Assembly: GCA_017555585.1 (NCBI GenBank)
Contig: JAFZGA010000004.1
Span: forward strand, 34,040 to 98,039
DNA: 64,000 nt
DNA from: Bacteroidaceae bacterium
Lineage (GTDB): Bacteria; Bacteroidota; Bacteroidia; Bacteroidales; Bacteroidaceae
Reading direction: 5' to 3'
Both the position numbers and the translations under genes were made by a program. The notes beneath the pieces were generated by a model that saw only the letters and a list, made by a program, of their open reading frames with translations, searched no databases and was not told the DNA's origin. This document shows, piece after piece, positions 1 to 7,336 of this stretch. Each line of letters begins with the position of its first letter. Within the stretch, counting starts at the first letter, position 1.

Positions 1-1
1 C

Positions 2-550
2 GACTGCATAATGCTGGACATCATGCTGCCCGACGGCAACGGGCTCAAATTGCTGGAACAGATAAAATCAATTGGCAAGAACGACAGGGTAATCATAATC
101 TCGGCACGCGACTCGCTCGACGACAAGATTGAAGGATTGAACCTGGGAGCCGACGACTACCTGCCGAAGCCTTTCTATATGGCAGAGCTGTCGGCACGCA
201 TAAAAAGCGTACTGCGCCGTGGAGTTACAGCAGTAAGCAACACAATGAATATCGGGAACATATCTCTTGACCTTAACAGCCGCCGTGTGACAATAGCCGG
301 TAAAGAGATAACGTTGCTTAAAAAAGAGTTCGACATACTGCTCTATTTCATGCAACGTCCGGGGCATATCATCGACAAGGCAGTACTTGCCGAAGGCGTG
401 TGGGGCGACCACATTGACATGGCCGACAATTTCCAGTTCGTATATGCGCAGATAAAGAACCTGAGAAAAAGACTCACCGAAGCCGGAGCCGACAACAACA
501 TAAAGGCAGTGTATGGATTCGGATATAAATTTTGCGAAGTAACAGAATGA
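2..550 (+). CDS. OmpR/PhoB-family response regulator (5' end outside window)
   Basis: This is the DNA-binding half of a two-component system. The reading frame is open to the left window edge, so the first part of the receiver domain is missing. The phospho-acceptor Asp is the first D of LDIMLPDG, the switch Ser lies in IIISARDS and the conserved Lys in LPKPF. A winged-helix DNA-binding domain follows (roughly the last 100 residues, ending GFGYKFCEVTE). The stop codon overlaps the kinase start as ATGA, so the two genes are translationally coupled. The target genes cannot be read from sequence; the PepSY-like pair at 4020-4913 is a candidate by proximity only. Confidence 0.93.
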   Translation, partial: DCIMLDIMLPDGNGLKLLEQIKSIGKNDRVIIISARDSLDDKIEGLNLGADDYLPKPFYMAELSARIKSVLRRGVTAVSNTMNIGNISLDLNSRRVTIAGKEITLLKKEFDILLYFMQRPGHIIDKAVLAEGVWGDHIDMADNFQFVYAQIKNLRKRLTEAGADNNIKAVYGFGYKFCEVTE

Positions 551-1809
551 GACTTATAACACGCGTTACACTACGACTCGCCATAGTGCTGTTACCCATA
601 ATGATTATATGGGGAACAGTATTCTACATCTCTATGGTAAACGAGATAAACGACGAGACAGATGACAGTCTCGAGGACTATGCCGAACAGCTGATACGCC
701 GCACTCTTGCCGGCAAGGGGCTTCCACTGCCAGGCATCAACAGCAATAATGTATATTCTATAGAGCCTCTGCCCGATACTGCCGGCTATGAGACCACTAT
801 CAGTTTCTGTGACCGGCGTATCTACATCTACGAAAAGGAAGAGACAGAACCGGCGCGTGAGATGACCATGATTTTCACCGACAAGGAAAACAGGGCGTAT
901 AAACTTGTGGTATCAACACCAACTTTCGAACGCGAGGACTTGCTGCGTGCGGTCTTTATACATATAGTAATACTGTATTTGCTGTTGATGGTAACAATAC
1001 TTGTTGCTACAACATTAATATTCCACTACAGCATGAGACCTTTGTATGCACTGTTGCACTGGCTCGACAACTACCGTCCCGGCAGCGGTACAAAGGATTT
1101 GCCTATGGAGAAGAATATTGTCGAATTCAAGAAACTCACCGAAGCGGCACGCCACACCATAGAGCGTGCCGAAAGTTACATGGAAAGACAGAAACAGTTC
1201 ATAGGCAACGCTTCGCATGAGTTGCAGACACCGCTTGCAATACTTGGCACACGCATTGAGTGGATGATTGACAACACAGAACTCAGCGAAGAACAATTCA
1301 CAGAGCTTTCAAAGATGCGTCAGTCACTGCAGCGCATGAGTCGCCTGAACCGTACACTGTTGCTGCTGTCAAAGATTGACAATAACCAATTCCCCGACAG
1401 GAGCGACATAGACCTGGTGGAGATCATAAACAACGAGATTGGCATATACAGCGAGATATATGGCGACAGCGGAATAAGATGCAATACCGAAATGCCACAG
1501 CACTTTGTTGTAAACATGAATGAGTCGCTTGCAACAACCATGATTACGAACCTTATCAAGAATGCCTTCTTGCATACAGGCGAAAATGGCACTGTTGATA
1601 TAAGTATCAGGAAGCGACAGCTTGTTATAGCTAATAACGGTAGTGAAGCGCTTGACAGCACACGACTGTTCGACCGTTTTTATACAAGTGGTAAGAAAGG
1701 TTCTACAGGCCTTGGCCTTGCTCTTGTAAAATCCATTGCGAATAGTTATAATTTCAAGATTGAATATTCATTCAAAGAGAACAGGCACTGCTTTATAGTG
1801 AAATTCTGA
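547..1809 (+). CDS. sensor histidine kinase, partner of the upstream response regulator
   Basis: Membrane-bound histidine kinase of 420 residues. TM1 spans about residues 8-30, a sensor loop of about 100 residues follows, and TM2 lies near 137-160. After a linker comes the H-box NASHELQTP with the phosphorylated His near residue 223. The HATPase domain has the N-box (NLIKNAFLHTG), an F-box (LFDRFYTSG) and a G-box (GSTGLGLALV). I chose the ATG at 547, which overlaps the regulator stop as ATGA, over an in-frame codon 15 bases upstream. The signal sensed is unknown. Confidence 0.92.
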   Translation: MRLITRVTLRLAIVLLPIMIIWGTVFYISMVNEINDETDDSLEDYAEQLIRRTLAGKGLPLPGINSNNVYSIEPLPDTAGYETTISFCDRRIYIYEKEETEPAREMTMIFTDKENRAYKLVVSTPTFEREDLLRAVFIHIVILYLLLMVTILVATTLIFHYSMRPLYALLHWLDNYRPGSGTKDLPMEKNIVEFKKLTEAARHTIERAESYMERQKQFIGNASHELQTPLAILGTRIEWMIDNTELSEEQFTELSKMRQSLQRMSRLNRTLLLLSKIDNNQFPDRSDIDLVEIINNEIGIYSEIYGDSGIRCNTEMPQHFVVNMNESLATTMITNLIKNAFLHTGENGTVDISIRKRQLVIANNGSEALDSTRLFDRFYTSGKKGSTGLGLALVKSIANSYNFKIEYSFKENRHCFIVKF

Positions 1810-1860
1810 ATGTAAGAGGCCGGCATGCCGGTGGAGTGTATGCGGAAGCACCGCGAAACG

Positions 1861-1972
1861 TGTCATTTCGACCGCAGGGAGAAATCCTACAGCCCCATGC
1901 TAACCATATTGATTTTTCGGGTCAAAGACCCTGACACTCAATTACGGCAGATAGCATATCTGCCGTAACGGA
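1861..1972. repeat. two-hairpin intergenic repeat, copy A
   Basis: A roughly 110-bp element between the kinase gene and the 3' end of the VWA/FISUMP gene. It starts with a GTCATTTCGACCGCAGGGAG-type stretch and runs through CCCCATGCTAAC. It then has hairpin 1 (GGGTC-aaa-GACCC) and hairpin 2 (TTACGGCAGATA-gca-TATCTGCCGTAA, 1942-1968, 12-bp perfect arms). A second copy lies at 35698-35804, also just 3' of a FISUMP gene, and a diverged inverted copy at 34020-34075. Paired stem changes between copies are described under findings. A further small hairpin (CCGAAAC/GTTTCGG, 1980-2001) follows before the gene end. Confidence 0.8.
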
Positions 1973-2045
1973 TTCGCCACCGAAACTCTTAAATGTTTCG
2001 GCGGCAATAAATTAAATTAATCAAATAAATTGAATACGCTTCGCT

Positions 2046-3767
2046 TTATTCTAAGACAGGGCGTACACTTTGCCCGATGTGACGGTAGCTGTAGTGCCAG
2101 AAGTAATTGCTGCCATCGAAGCCCAGGTAGTACGCGTAGTTGCTGTCGCTCTCGTATGGCGTAGAACTCCAATAGTAACTGCAATACCCTTCGTTGTCAG
2201 GCGACGTACCGTAACGATAGCCCGCAGCCGGCACGAAGATACTATTACCATTAGGGCCGGTTACGCGGTAACCATTAACGCCGTTCTGTGTAGTCCACTT
2301 CCAACTACAGTTTCTGTAGAGTTCCTTTATTTCAGCAAGGGTAGGCATACGCCAATTGCCACCCCAATTGGCACGGGCAGCATCGTATTGAGCGTTGCCA
2401 CTGATGTCGCTCATCTCCTTGCCATAAGTTACGCTATTGCTCTCATAATAGCTGCTCTTGGGAGATATTTCACCCCAAGCAAAGTAATCTCCATACTCCT
2501 CAGGAGCGTTTGCGCCAACGTTACAAGAAGCCCATTTTACGCTCAAACCAAGGTCGACAGCCTCGTAAGGAGATGTTGAGGAATTATCTCCGTCAGGAGC
2601 AGCATCGCACAAGGTATTGATAAAATCCTTTGCATTGCTCTGCACCTTGGAAAAATCGCCGGCAAGTGAGCTCGAACAATCGAGAACAAGCATTATAACA
2701 GCCGAACTACGCTCGGTAACTATATTGGTGTTTTCGGTCTTGTCAAACTCGGAGTTTATCTGCCATGTGCCGTTGGACGATATGTAGCTCCACTCGTCGA
2801 CAGACTGTTTGTCAATCAACTTGTTATTTTCGGCATGCACATCTTCAAATGTAAAACTAACAAATATTCCATCAACAATGCCCCGGACATTTGTGCCGGA
2901 TGAAGAGGTTAGGCCTACATATTTTACATTATCGAGCGAACGGGTTGAAAGATTGAATGTACCCTCTATATACAAAGAGGATTTTGCCGCAGAAGTTGCA
3001 TTGTCGAATGTAAAGCGTATGACTGTTCCATTTGACACACCGGGAATGGTTAGGTTTATTGTCTGAAAATAGTTGCTTTGCGACAGCTGTTCGGCAATTT
3101 CTTTGAACTTGGCATTGACCTCGGACATGCTTGTAACCTCGGTTGCGTTTTCCTGGGAAGAGGCAAGCTTTGAAAGATTGTTGCGGAAAGTGGTTACGTC
3201 GGTGACATCGGAACCGCGCAAGCCAATGGAATAGGCTGTGATGGGCTGGCCACAGACAGTCTCGTTCATGATGCGACGGTTAAGGGCATTGAGATATTCA
3301 CTGCTTTGCTGATATGAGCCGTTCATCATTATTGAACCTTGGTCCAGGCCATCGGTAAATGTGACTATGGCTGCGGTGGAGACATCATCGGGCATTTGGG
3401 CTGCCTGCAGGGTGTTGATTGCCTGGTCTACCGAGTAATACAACAGAGTACCGTTCTTCATGGTCAAGCCGTCAACAAAGGCGTTGAATTCACTCTTGTT
3501 TTCTTTGGTAAGCACACATACAGGATAGGAGTATAACTGTTGGTTGAAACCAAGAATTCCAAGATATACACCACTGGCAAGTTGAGGAGCGTCGGGCACG
3601 TCAGGGGTTTCGGTAATCGATGGATCGACAAAGGTAACACTGTCAATCTCCGACACCGGAATACGTTCTATTGTATTGTTACGGAAAATGTACATATACT
3701 CGCCATTCTCCTGCGCTACTGCAAACATGCTTAGCATAATTGCAAAAAGGGTGATAATCTTTTTCAT
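2046..3767 (-). CDS. secreted VWA-domain protein with C-terminal FISUMP/DUF1566-like domain
   Basis: A 573-residue exported protein. The signal peptide is MKKIITLFAIMLSMFAVAQ. A short segment with the motif SEIDSVTF follows, shared with other secreted proteins here. Residues about 65-235 look like a VWA fold lacking its first strand: GILGFNQQLY, GTLLYYSVDQAI (MIDAS Thr), VTFTDGLDQ (MIDAS Asp) and AYSIGLRGS. The canonical MIDAS strand DCSSS appears only near residue 359, after a beta-rich stretch. The C-terminal 170 residues form a FISUMP/DUF1566-like domain (VDLGLSVKWASCNVGA, WRMPTLAEIKEL, YWSS, SVRPVLE). Function is probably binding or adhesion at the cell surface, but that is inference. Confidence 0.8.
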   Translation of the reverse strand: MKKIITLFAIMLSMFAVAQENGEYMYIFRNNTIERIPVSEIDSVTFVDPSITETPDVPDAPQLASGVYLGILGFNQQLYSYPVCVLTKENKSEFNAFVDGLTMKNGTLLYYSVDQAINTLQAAQMPDDVSTAAIVTFTDGLDQGSIMMNGSYQQSSEYLNALNRRIMNETVCGQPITAYSIGLRGSDVTDVTTFRNNLSKLASSQENATEVTSMSEVNAKFKEIAEQLSQSNYFQTINLTIPGVSNGTVIRFTFDNATSAAKSSLYIEGTFNLSTRSLDNVKYVGLTSSSGTNVRGIVDGIFVSFTFEDVHAENNKLIDKQSVDEWSYISSNGTWQINSEFDKTENTNIVTERSSAVIMLVLDCSSSLAGDFSKVQSNAKDFINTLCDAAPDGDNSSTSPYEAVDLGLSVKWASCNVGANAPEEYGDYFAWGEISPKSSYYESNSVTYGKEMSDISGNAQYDAARANWGGNWRMPTLAEIKELYRNCSWKWTTQNGVNGYRVTGPNGNSIFVPAAGYRYGTSPDNEGYCSYYWSSTPYESDSNYAYYLGFDGSNYFWHYSYRHIGQSVRPVLE

Positions 3768-3804
3768 ATCTTTGTTTTTTTAATTGTCATTTCGCTAATA
3801 GCTA

Positions 3805-3841
3805 CGAAGATATGAATTTTCACATTCCAAAGCAATTTTTA
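3805..3841 (-). promoter_or_regulatory. promoter of the VWA/FISUMP gene, shared with copy at 37226-37262
   Basis: On the minus strand the -7 box reads TATCTTCG (3805-3812), one base off TAnnTTTG. The upstream 30 bases (complement of AATTTTCACATTCCAAAG plus CAATTTTT) are nearly identical to the promoter of the second FISUMP unit at 37226-37262. The -33 element is the TTG in the ATTG reading of the complement. Confidence 0.6.
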
Positions 3842-4019
3842 AAAAGCTTTTATCCAAAGGGTTATATAAGAGTGTCAAATTTTTTTTCAAATTTCTGAAA
3901 ATTTCAAATTCATTTCAGTTTTGTATATAATCTTTGCAATGTAAATAATGCAAAGCAGTTCAGAGCAAACTATAAACCGGCTGTTTTGTTTAATGTATAA
4001 CTACCAAAAAACAAAGATT

Positions 4020-4460
4020 ATGAAAAAGATTTTATTTGCACTTGTAGCGATTTTTACATTGGGTATATCAACAGCTTCAGCTGACAATGATAAGCTGGTC
4101 AATAAAAGCGAACTCCCGGTACAGGCACAGAAGTTTATCGACGACAATTTCGCAGGTATTAAACTGACCTATGCAAAGCTTGAGCGCGATTTTTTGGATC
4201 GTTCATACGAAGTGGTTCTTGCCGATGGTACAAAGCTCGAGTTTACAGCCAAGGGTGCATGGAAGGATGTTGATTGCCGATACAGCGAGGTTCCTGCAGC
4301 TATTGTTCCTAAAGCAATAAAAGATTATGTCCAGCAGAACTATCCCGGTGAGAAAATCCTGAAAATAGAGCACGAGAACGGCTTTTATGAGTTGACACTC
4401 TCTAACCGTTATGAGTTGACATTCAACAAGGACTATAGAATAGTTGATATAGACAATTAA
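4020..4460 (+). CDS. exported PepSY-like (DUF2874-type) protein
   Basis: Periplasmic protein of 146 residues with signal peptide MKKILFALVAIFTLGISTASA. The mature part has two similar halves of the beta-beta-alpha kind typical of PepSY-like proteins: ...AQKFIDDNFAGIKLTYAKLE and ...IKDYVQQNYPGEKILKIEHE. The start is the ATG at 4020, which gives a clean signal peptide; an in-frame ATG 72 bases upstream would add a non-signal extension. It is followed after 27 bases by a PepSY-like lipoprotein gene and shares a terminator with it. Such proteins often lie beside two-component systems in Bacteroidetes; the system at 2-1809 is nearby but separated by an opposite-strand gene. Role unknown. Confidence 0.85.
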   Translation: MKKILFALVAIFTLGISTASADNDKLVNKSELPVQAQKFIDDNFAGIKLTYAKLERDFLDRSYEVVLADGTKLEFTAKGAWKDVDCRYSEVPAAIVPKAIKDYVQQNYPGEKILKIEHENGFYELTLSNRYELTFNKDYRIVDIDN

Positions 4461-4487
4461 GTAACATACTCGTAAACTACTGTAAAC

Positions 4488-4913
4488 ATGAGAAAACTAT
4501 TTCCTATTTTAATGATTCTGTTCTCGTTTGCAGCATGTGACAATTACGAGAATTTCAATTCTCTGCTGAATCAGAGCATTGTAGAATTTATACAAAAAGA
4601 GTATAGAGGTGCTACAATACGCAGTACCGAGTATGACGACCAAGGATTGTTGGAGGTTGAAATCAGGCACGATTCGCGTATCAAAGAGGTCTATTTCGAT
4701 TATAACGACAACTGGGTATATACAACATGGGACGTGAAGGCTTCAGACCTTCCATCGGCTGTAAAGAGTGCTGTTTCAGCCAAATATCCGGGATACAGGA
4801 TTGATGATGCCGATTTTTACGAAAGCGTTGAGAAATCCTATTACAGGATAGAGATTGAAAGAGGCGAATTTGAAAAGACCATATACATAACAAAGGAAGG
4901 GAATCAACAATGA
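4488..4913 (+). CDS. PepSY-like lipoprotein
   Basis: A 141-residue protein. The lipobox FSFAAC places the lipidated Cys at about residue 17. The mature part contains repeated units resembling the preceding protein (SIVEFIQKEYRGATIRSTEYD and AVSAKYPGYRIDDADFYES), the same F/Y-x-G-A/Y-x-I pattern at the helix-strand junction. It probably forms an operon with the gene at 4020-4460. Anchored in the periplasmic leaflet; ligand and role unknown. Confidence 0.8.
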   Translation: MRKLFPILMILFSFAACDNYENFNSLLNQSIVEFIQKEYRGATIRSTEYDDQGLLEVEIRHDSRIKEVYFDYNDNWVYTTWDVKASDLPSAVKSAVSAKYPGYRIDDADFYESVEKSYYRIEIERGEFEKTIYITKEGNQQ

Positions 4914-4938
4914 CGATGCAGGGTTGATTATATGACGG

Positions 4939-4968
4939 GAAGAGTCGCAATTGCGGCTCTTCTTTTTT
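4939..4968 (+). terminator. rho-independent terminator of the PepSY-like operon
   Basis: GAAGAG-tCGCAATTGCGg-CTCTTC hairpin followed by six T residues, 25 bases after the lipoprotein stop. Confidence 0.85.
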
Positions 4969-5233
4969 GGGGTTTGCTCACACTTTCACACCAGCTGATG
5001 GAAACTCCCAAATAACTCCGGCACCGATAAAACCACAAATGGGCTAAACGACAAAAGCGTTAAGGTTAAAAACTGCCGTGGAATACAACAAATATAGCAC
5101 ACTTAGAGATTTTTTCGGGCAAGTCCCCAACAACAAGTCTCATCACAACGTTCCCACGAGATGAACAAAGTGCCATCATTCAGGAAATTACTACTGCCTG
5201 CATGTAGTATGTGGCGTTTTTTACTGTTTTTGA
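4969..5233. other. intergenic stretch without a recognised gene
   Basis: The gap between the lipoprotein terminator and the phosphopantetheinyl transferase promoter. A short ORF within it (from 5161) has no recognisable features and overlaps the next gene's promoter. I see no RNA gene or repeat here. Confidence 0.5.
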
Positions 5234-5263
5234 TTGAGAATAAACATAAAATATTTACTTTTG
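5234..5263 (+). promoter_or_regulatory. promoter of the phosphopantetheinyl transferase gene
   Basis: TTG (5234-5236), 19-base spacer, then TACTTTTG (5256-5263), a full match to the Bacteroidetes -7 consensus. The coding start follows 25 bases downstream. Confidence 0.75.
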
Positions 5264-5287
5264 CACCACAAGAACACCACTTTCACA

Positions 5288-5911
5288 ATGCCACGTCTCT
5301 TTTACGACAACATAGCCACGTCATGCAATGCCAAAATATTCTTTTGGCATATCACTGAAAACAGCAAAGAGCTATCAGAACTTATTGCCGACAATGGCTT
5401 GTCGCTTGCCGAAGCCGAAAAGAGCTTCAAATCGGCAAGCAGGCAGCGAGAGTGGCTTGCAACGCGTGCACTGCTGCAGCTAACTCCATATAGCAGGGAG
5501 GTCATACGCTATCACAGCAACGGCAAACCGTTCTTTGCGGGCAACAATATGCATATAAGCATAAGCCACACAAAGGATATTGTGGCAATTGCCATATCGG
5601 GCCACCCAATAGGAATTGATGTTGAGACAGCGAGCCGCAACGCTTTGGCGGTAACAAGTTCATTCCTTAAACCGTGTGAAATGGCTGAACTGCAGAATGT
5701 ACAAGACCAAGCGAACGAAGCAGTGCGCCTGTGGAGTGCAAAGGAGGCTGCGTTCAAGCTCGCATCGGAGAAGGTTGCCATATTAAAAGAAATTGGCATT
5801 ACAAAGAATGCCAATGACTATACTGTGACCTACCCGGACTGCTCTGTTGCCAAATGCGACAGCTACACTTTGGGCGATATTATTCTCTCTGTTGCAACTT
5901 TTGGTTACTGA
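5288..5911 (+). CDS. 4'-phosphopantetheinyl transferase, Sfp-type
   Basis: Transfers phosphopantetheine from CoA to a Ser on carrier proteins such as acyl carrier protein. The 207-residue protein has the family motifs GIDVE (near residue 107; Mg2+-binding Asp and Glu) and WSAKEAAFKL (near 148; catalytic Glu and Lys), with HISISHT upstream. The ATG at 5288 is preferred because it follows the -7 box at 5256-5263 directly; an upstream in-frame ATG at 5234 would lie inside the promoter. Its 3' end overlaps the convergent M23 peptidase gene by 7 bases. Whether it is the only such enzyme (AcpS role) cannot be judged here. Confidence 0.88.
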   Translation: MPRLFYDNIATSCNAKIFFWHITENSKELSELIADNGLSLAEAEKSFKSASRQREWLATRALLQLTPYSREVIRYHSNGKPFFAGNNMHISISHTKDIVAIAISGHPIGIDVETASRNALAVTSSFLKPCEMAELQNVQDQANEAVRLWSAKEAAFKLASEKVAILKEIGITKNANDYTVTYPDCSVAKCDSYTLGDIILSVATFGY

Positions 5912-6771
5912 TACCTCAACGTTTGTCCCGGGCGTATTATAGAGCGTGAATTCAGCTTGTTCAGTTTGAATATCATCTCTTGCTCAACGCCATATTTCCT
6001 AGCTATCTTTCCTATAGTCTCGCCTTGCTTTACCTTATGATATTTCTTCTCAGGTCCGGCAATCTTGACAACACCGTTCTCGATATATTTTGAACCGGGA
6101 CGGCGATAGAGATAGAAATCACCTGTTACATCCTGGTTCTTGAAATCGAACATAAGTGCCGGGTCAAGACATTTGCCAAGCAACAACGTCTCAAAATGCA
6201 GGTGAGGTCCGGAGCTTCGTCCGGTATTTCCGCCTATACCTATTGGAGTACCGGCTTTTACATTCTCGTTCTCAACAACAAGTTTCTTTGACAAATGGGC
6301 ATACAATGTCTCTATGCCGTTATGGTGTCTTACCACAACATAATGACCGTATCCCCTGCGCTGATATGCTGTAATTCTCACTTTACCGTCAAATGCCGCA
6401 TATATGGTATCACCTCTGTTGACCTTGATGTCAAGACCATTGTGTACACGCTTGCGACGAGGACGGTAACCGAATTTGTCGGTAATTTTTGTATTGGTTG
6501 TCGGCATGACAAAACCGCGCAAATCTATACGGAACGAGTCGGGAAGAGAATGGTTGAAATGTACCTTTGAATTTTTCCATTCAGGGTACATGTGAGCCGA
6601 GGGAACTGAATTTACCTCATTAAGCAGCATATTACGCAATGCAACAGCCTCAACAGCCTCCATCTGCCGCTGTATCGACACCTCTTCGGCTATAAGCGCC
6701 TGGGCCCTTGTTGCTGATGAAACAAAAAGGGTACAGACAAACGATAATATGCAAAATAGAAATCTATTCAC
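5905..6771 (-). CDS. M23 family metallopeptidase with C-terminal LysM
   Basis: An exported peptidoglycan hydrolase or amidase-activator-like protein of 288 residues. The signal peptide MNRFLFCILSFVCTLFVSS uses a GTG start at 6771; no ATG lies within the signal region, so GTG is well supported. The M23 domain spans about residues 95-210 with Zn ligands in HNGLD and HLHFE. A LysM domain occupies the C-terminal 45 residues (YHKVKQGETIGKIARKYGV). It lies 12 bases after ndk and probably shares its transcript. It likely trims or remodels cell wall; the exact bond cut is not readable. Confidence 0.88.
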   Translation of the reverse strand: MNRFLFCILSFVCTLFVSSATRAQALIAEEVSIQRQMEAVEAVALRNMLLNEVNSVPSAHMYPEWKNSKVHFNHSLPDSFRIDLRGFVMPTTNTKITDKFGYRPRRKRVHNGLDIKVNRGDTIYAAFDGKVRITAYQRRGYGHYVVVRHHNGIETLYAHLSKKLVVENENVKAGTPIGIGGNTGRSSGPHLHFETLLLGKCLDPALMFDFKNQDVTGDFYLYRRPGSKYIENGVVKIAGPEKKYHKVKQGETIGKIARKYGVEQEMIFKLNKLNSRSIIRPGQTLRYQ

Positions 6772-6783
6772 TGCACAATAATT

Positions 6784-7257
6784 TTATTTATACTTCTGAC
6801 TCTCTTCACCACCATACTCAAAGCATGTGACAGCCGAATCATAGTCGAACAGTTCACAAGGCTCAAAGAAACGCTCTATCTCAACAAGAGCATTCTCTAC
6901 AGAGTCCGAAGCATGGACTACGTTCTGCTCGCCACTCATAGAGAAATCACCGCGGATTGTTCCGGGAAGTGCCTTGCGCGAATTGGTAGCACCTACCATA
7001 AGGCGTACTGTGTCAACAGCCTCGGCACCCTCAAGACAGCAAGCAATCAGTGGAGAAGCCTGCATTGAAGCCTTCAGATAGGGAAAAAATGGACGCTCAA
7101 CAAGATGAGCATAATGTTCACGGACGAGTTCGTCATTCATGAACAGCATTTTCATACCTACGATTCTGAGACCTTTACGTTCGAAACGTGTAACGATATC
7201 ACCTACCAAGCCACGCTGAATAGCGTTCGGCTTTATCAAAATAAGAGTTTTTTCCAT
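6784..7257 (-). CDS. ndk: nucleoside diphosphate kinase
   Basis: Transfers the gamma phosphate from ATP to nucleoside diphosphates through a phosphohistidine. The 157-residue protein has the family N-terminus (EKTLILIKPNAIQRG), the GATNSRKALPGTIRGDF loop and the active-site His in NVVHASDS. Length is typical. Upstream, the box TATCTTTG ends only five bases before the ATG, so the mRNA may be leaderless (see findings). The M23 peptidase gene follows 12 bases downstream. Confidence 0.96.
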   Translation of the reverse strand: MEKTLILIKPNAIQRGLVGDIVTRFERKGLRIVGMKMLFMNDELVREHYAHLVERPFFPYLKASMQASPLIACCLEGAEAVDTVRLMVGATNSRKALPGTIRGDFSMSGEQNVVHASDSVENALVEIERFFEPCELFDYDSAVTCFEYGGEESQKYK

Positions 7258-7262
7258 GACGG

Positions 7263-7270
7263 CAAAGATA
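7263..7270 (-). promoter_or_regulatory. -7 promoter box of ndk
   Basis: TATCTTTG on the minus strand, a perfect TAnnTTTG, five bases from the start codon. I do not see a well-placed -33 TTTG. Confidence 0.5.
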
Positions 7271-7336
7271 CAATAAAGTTACAAAAAAGGAAGAGGATTT
7301 ACGAATATTTTTTTGATACACAAGCACTAAGGTGTT

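Noticed and set aside
1810-2045. Small RNA gene in the gap after the sensor kinase
   Set aside because: The hairpins belong to the two-hairpin repeat; no promoter box in front of it supports a separate RNA gene.
2070-2579. 169-residue plus-strand ORF opposite the FISUMP domain
   Set aside because: Antisense shadow; composition of repeated Val/Ala/Arg and no start signals.
5161-5358. Small plus-strand ORF before the phosphopantetheinyl transferase gene
   Set aside because: It spans the transferase promoter and overlaps its start in another frame; no signal peptide or motif.
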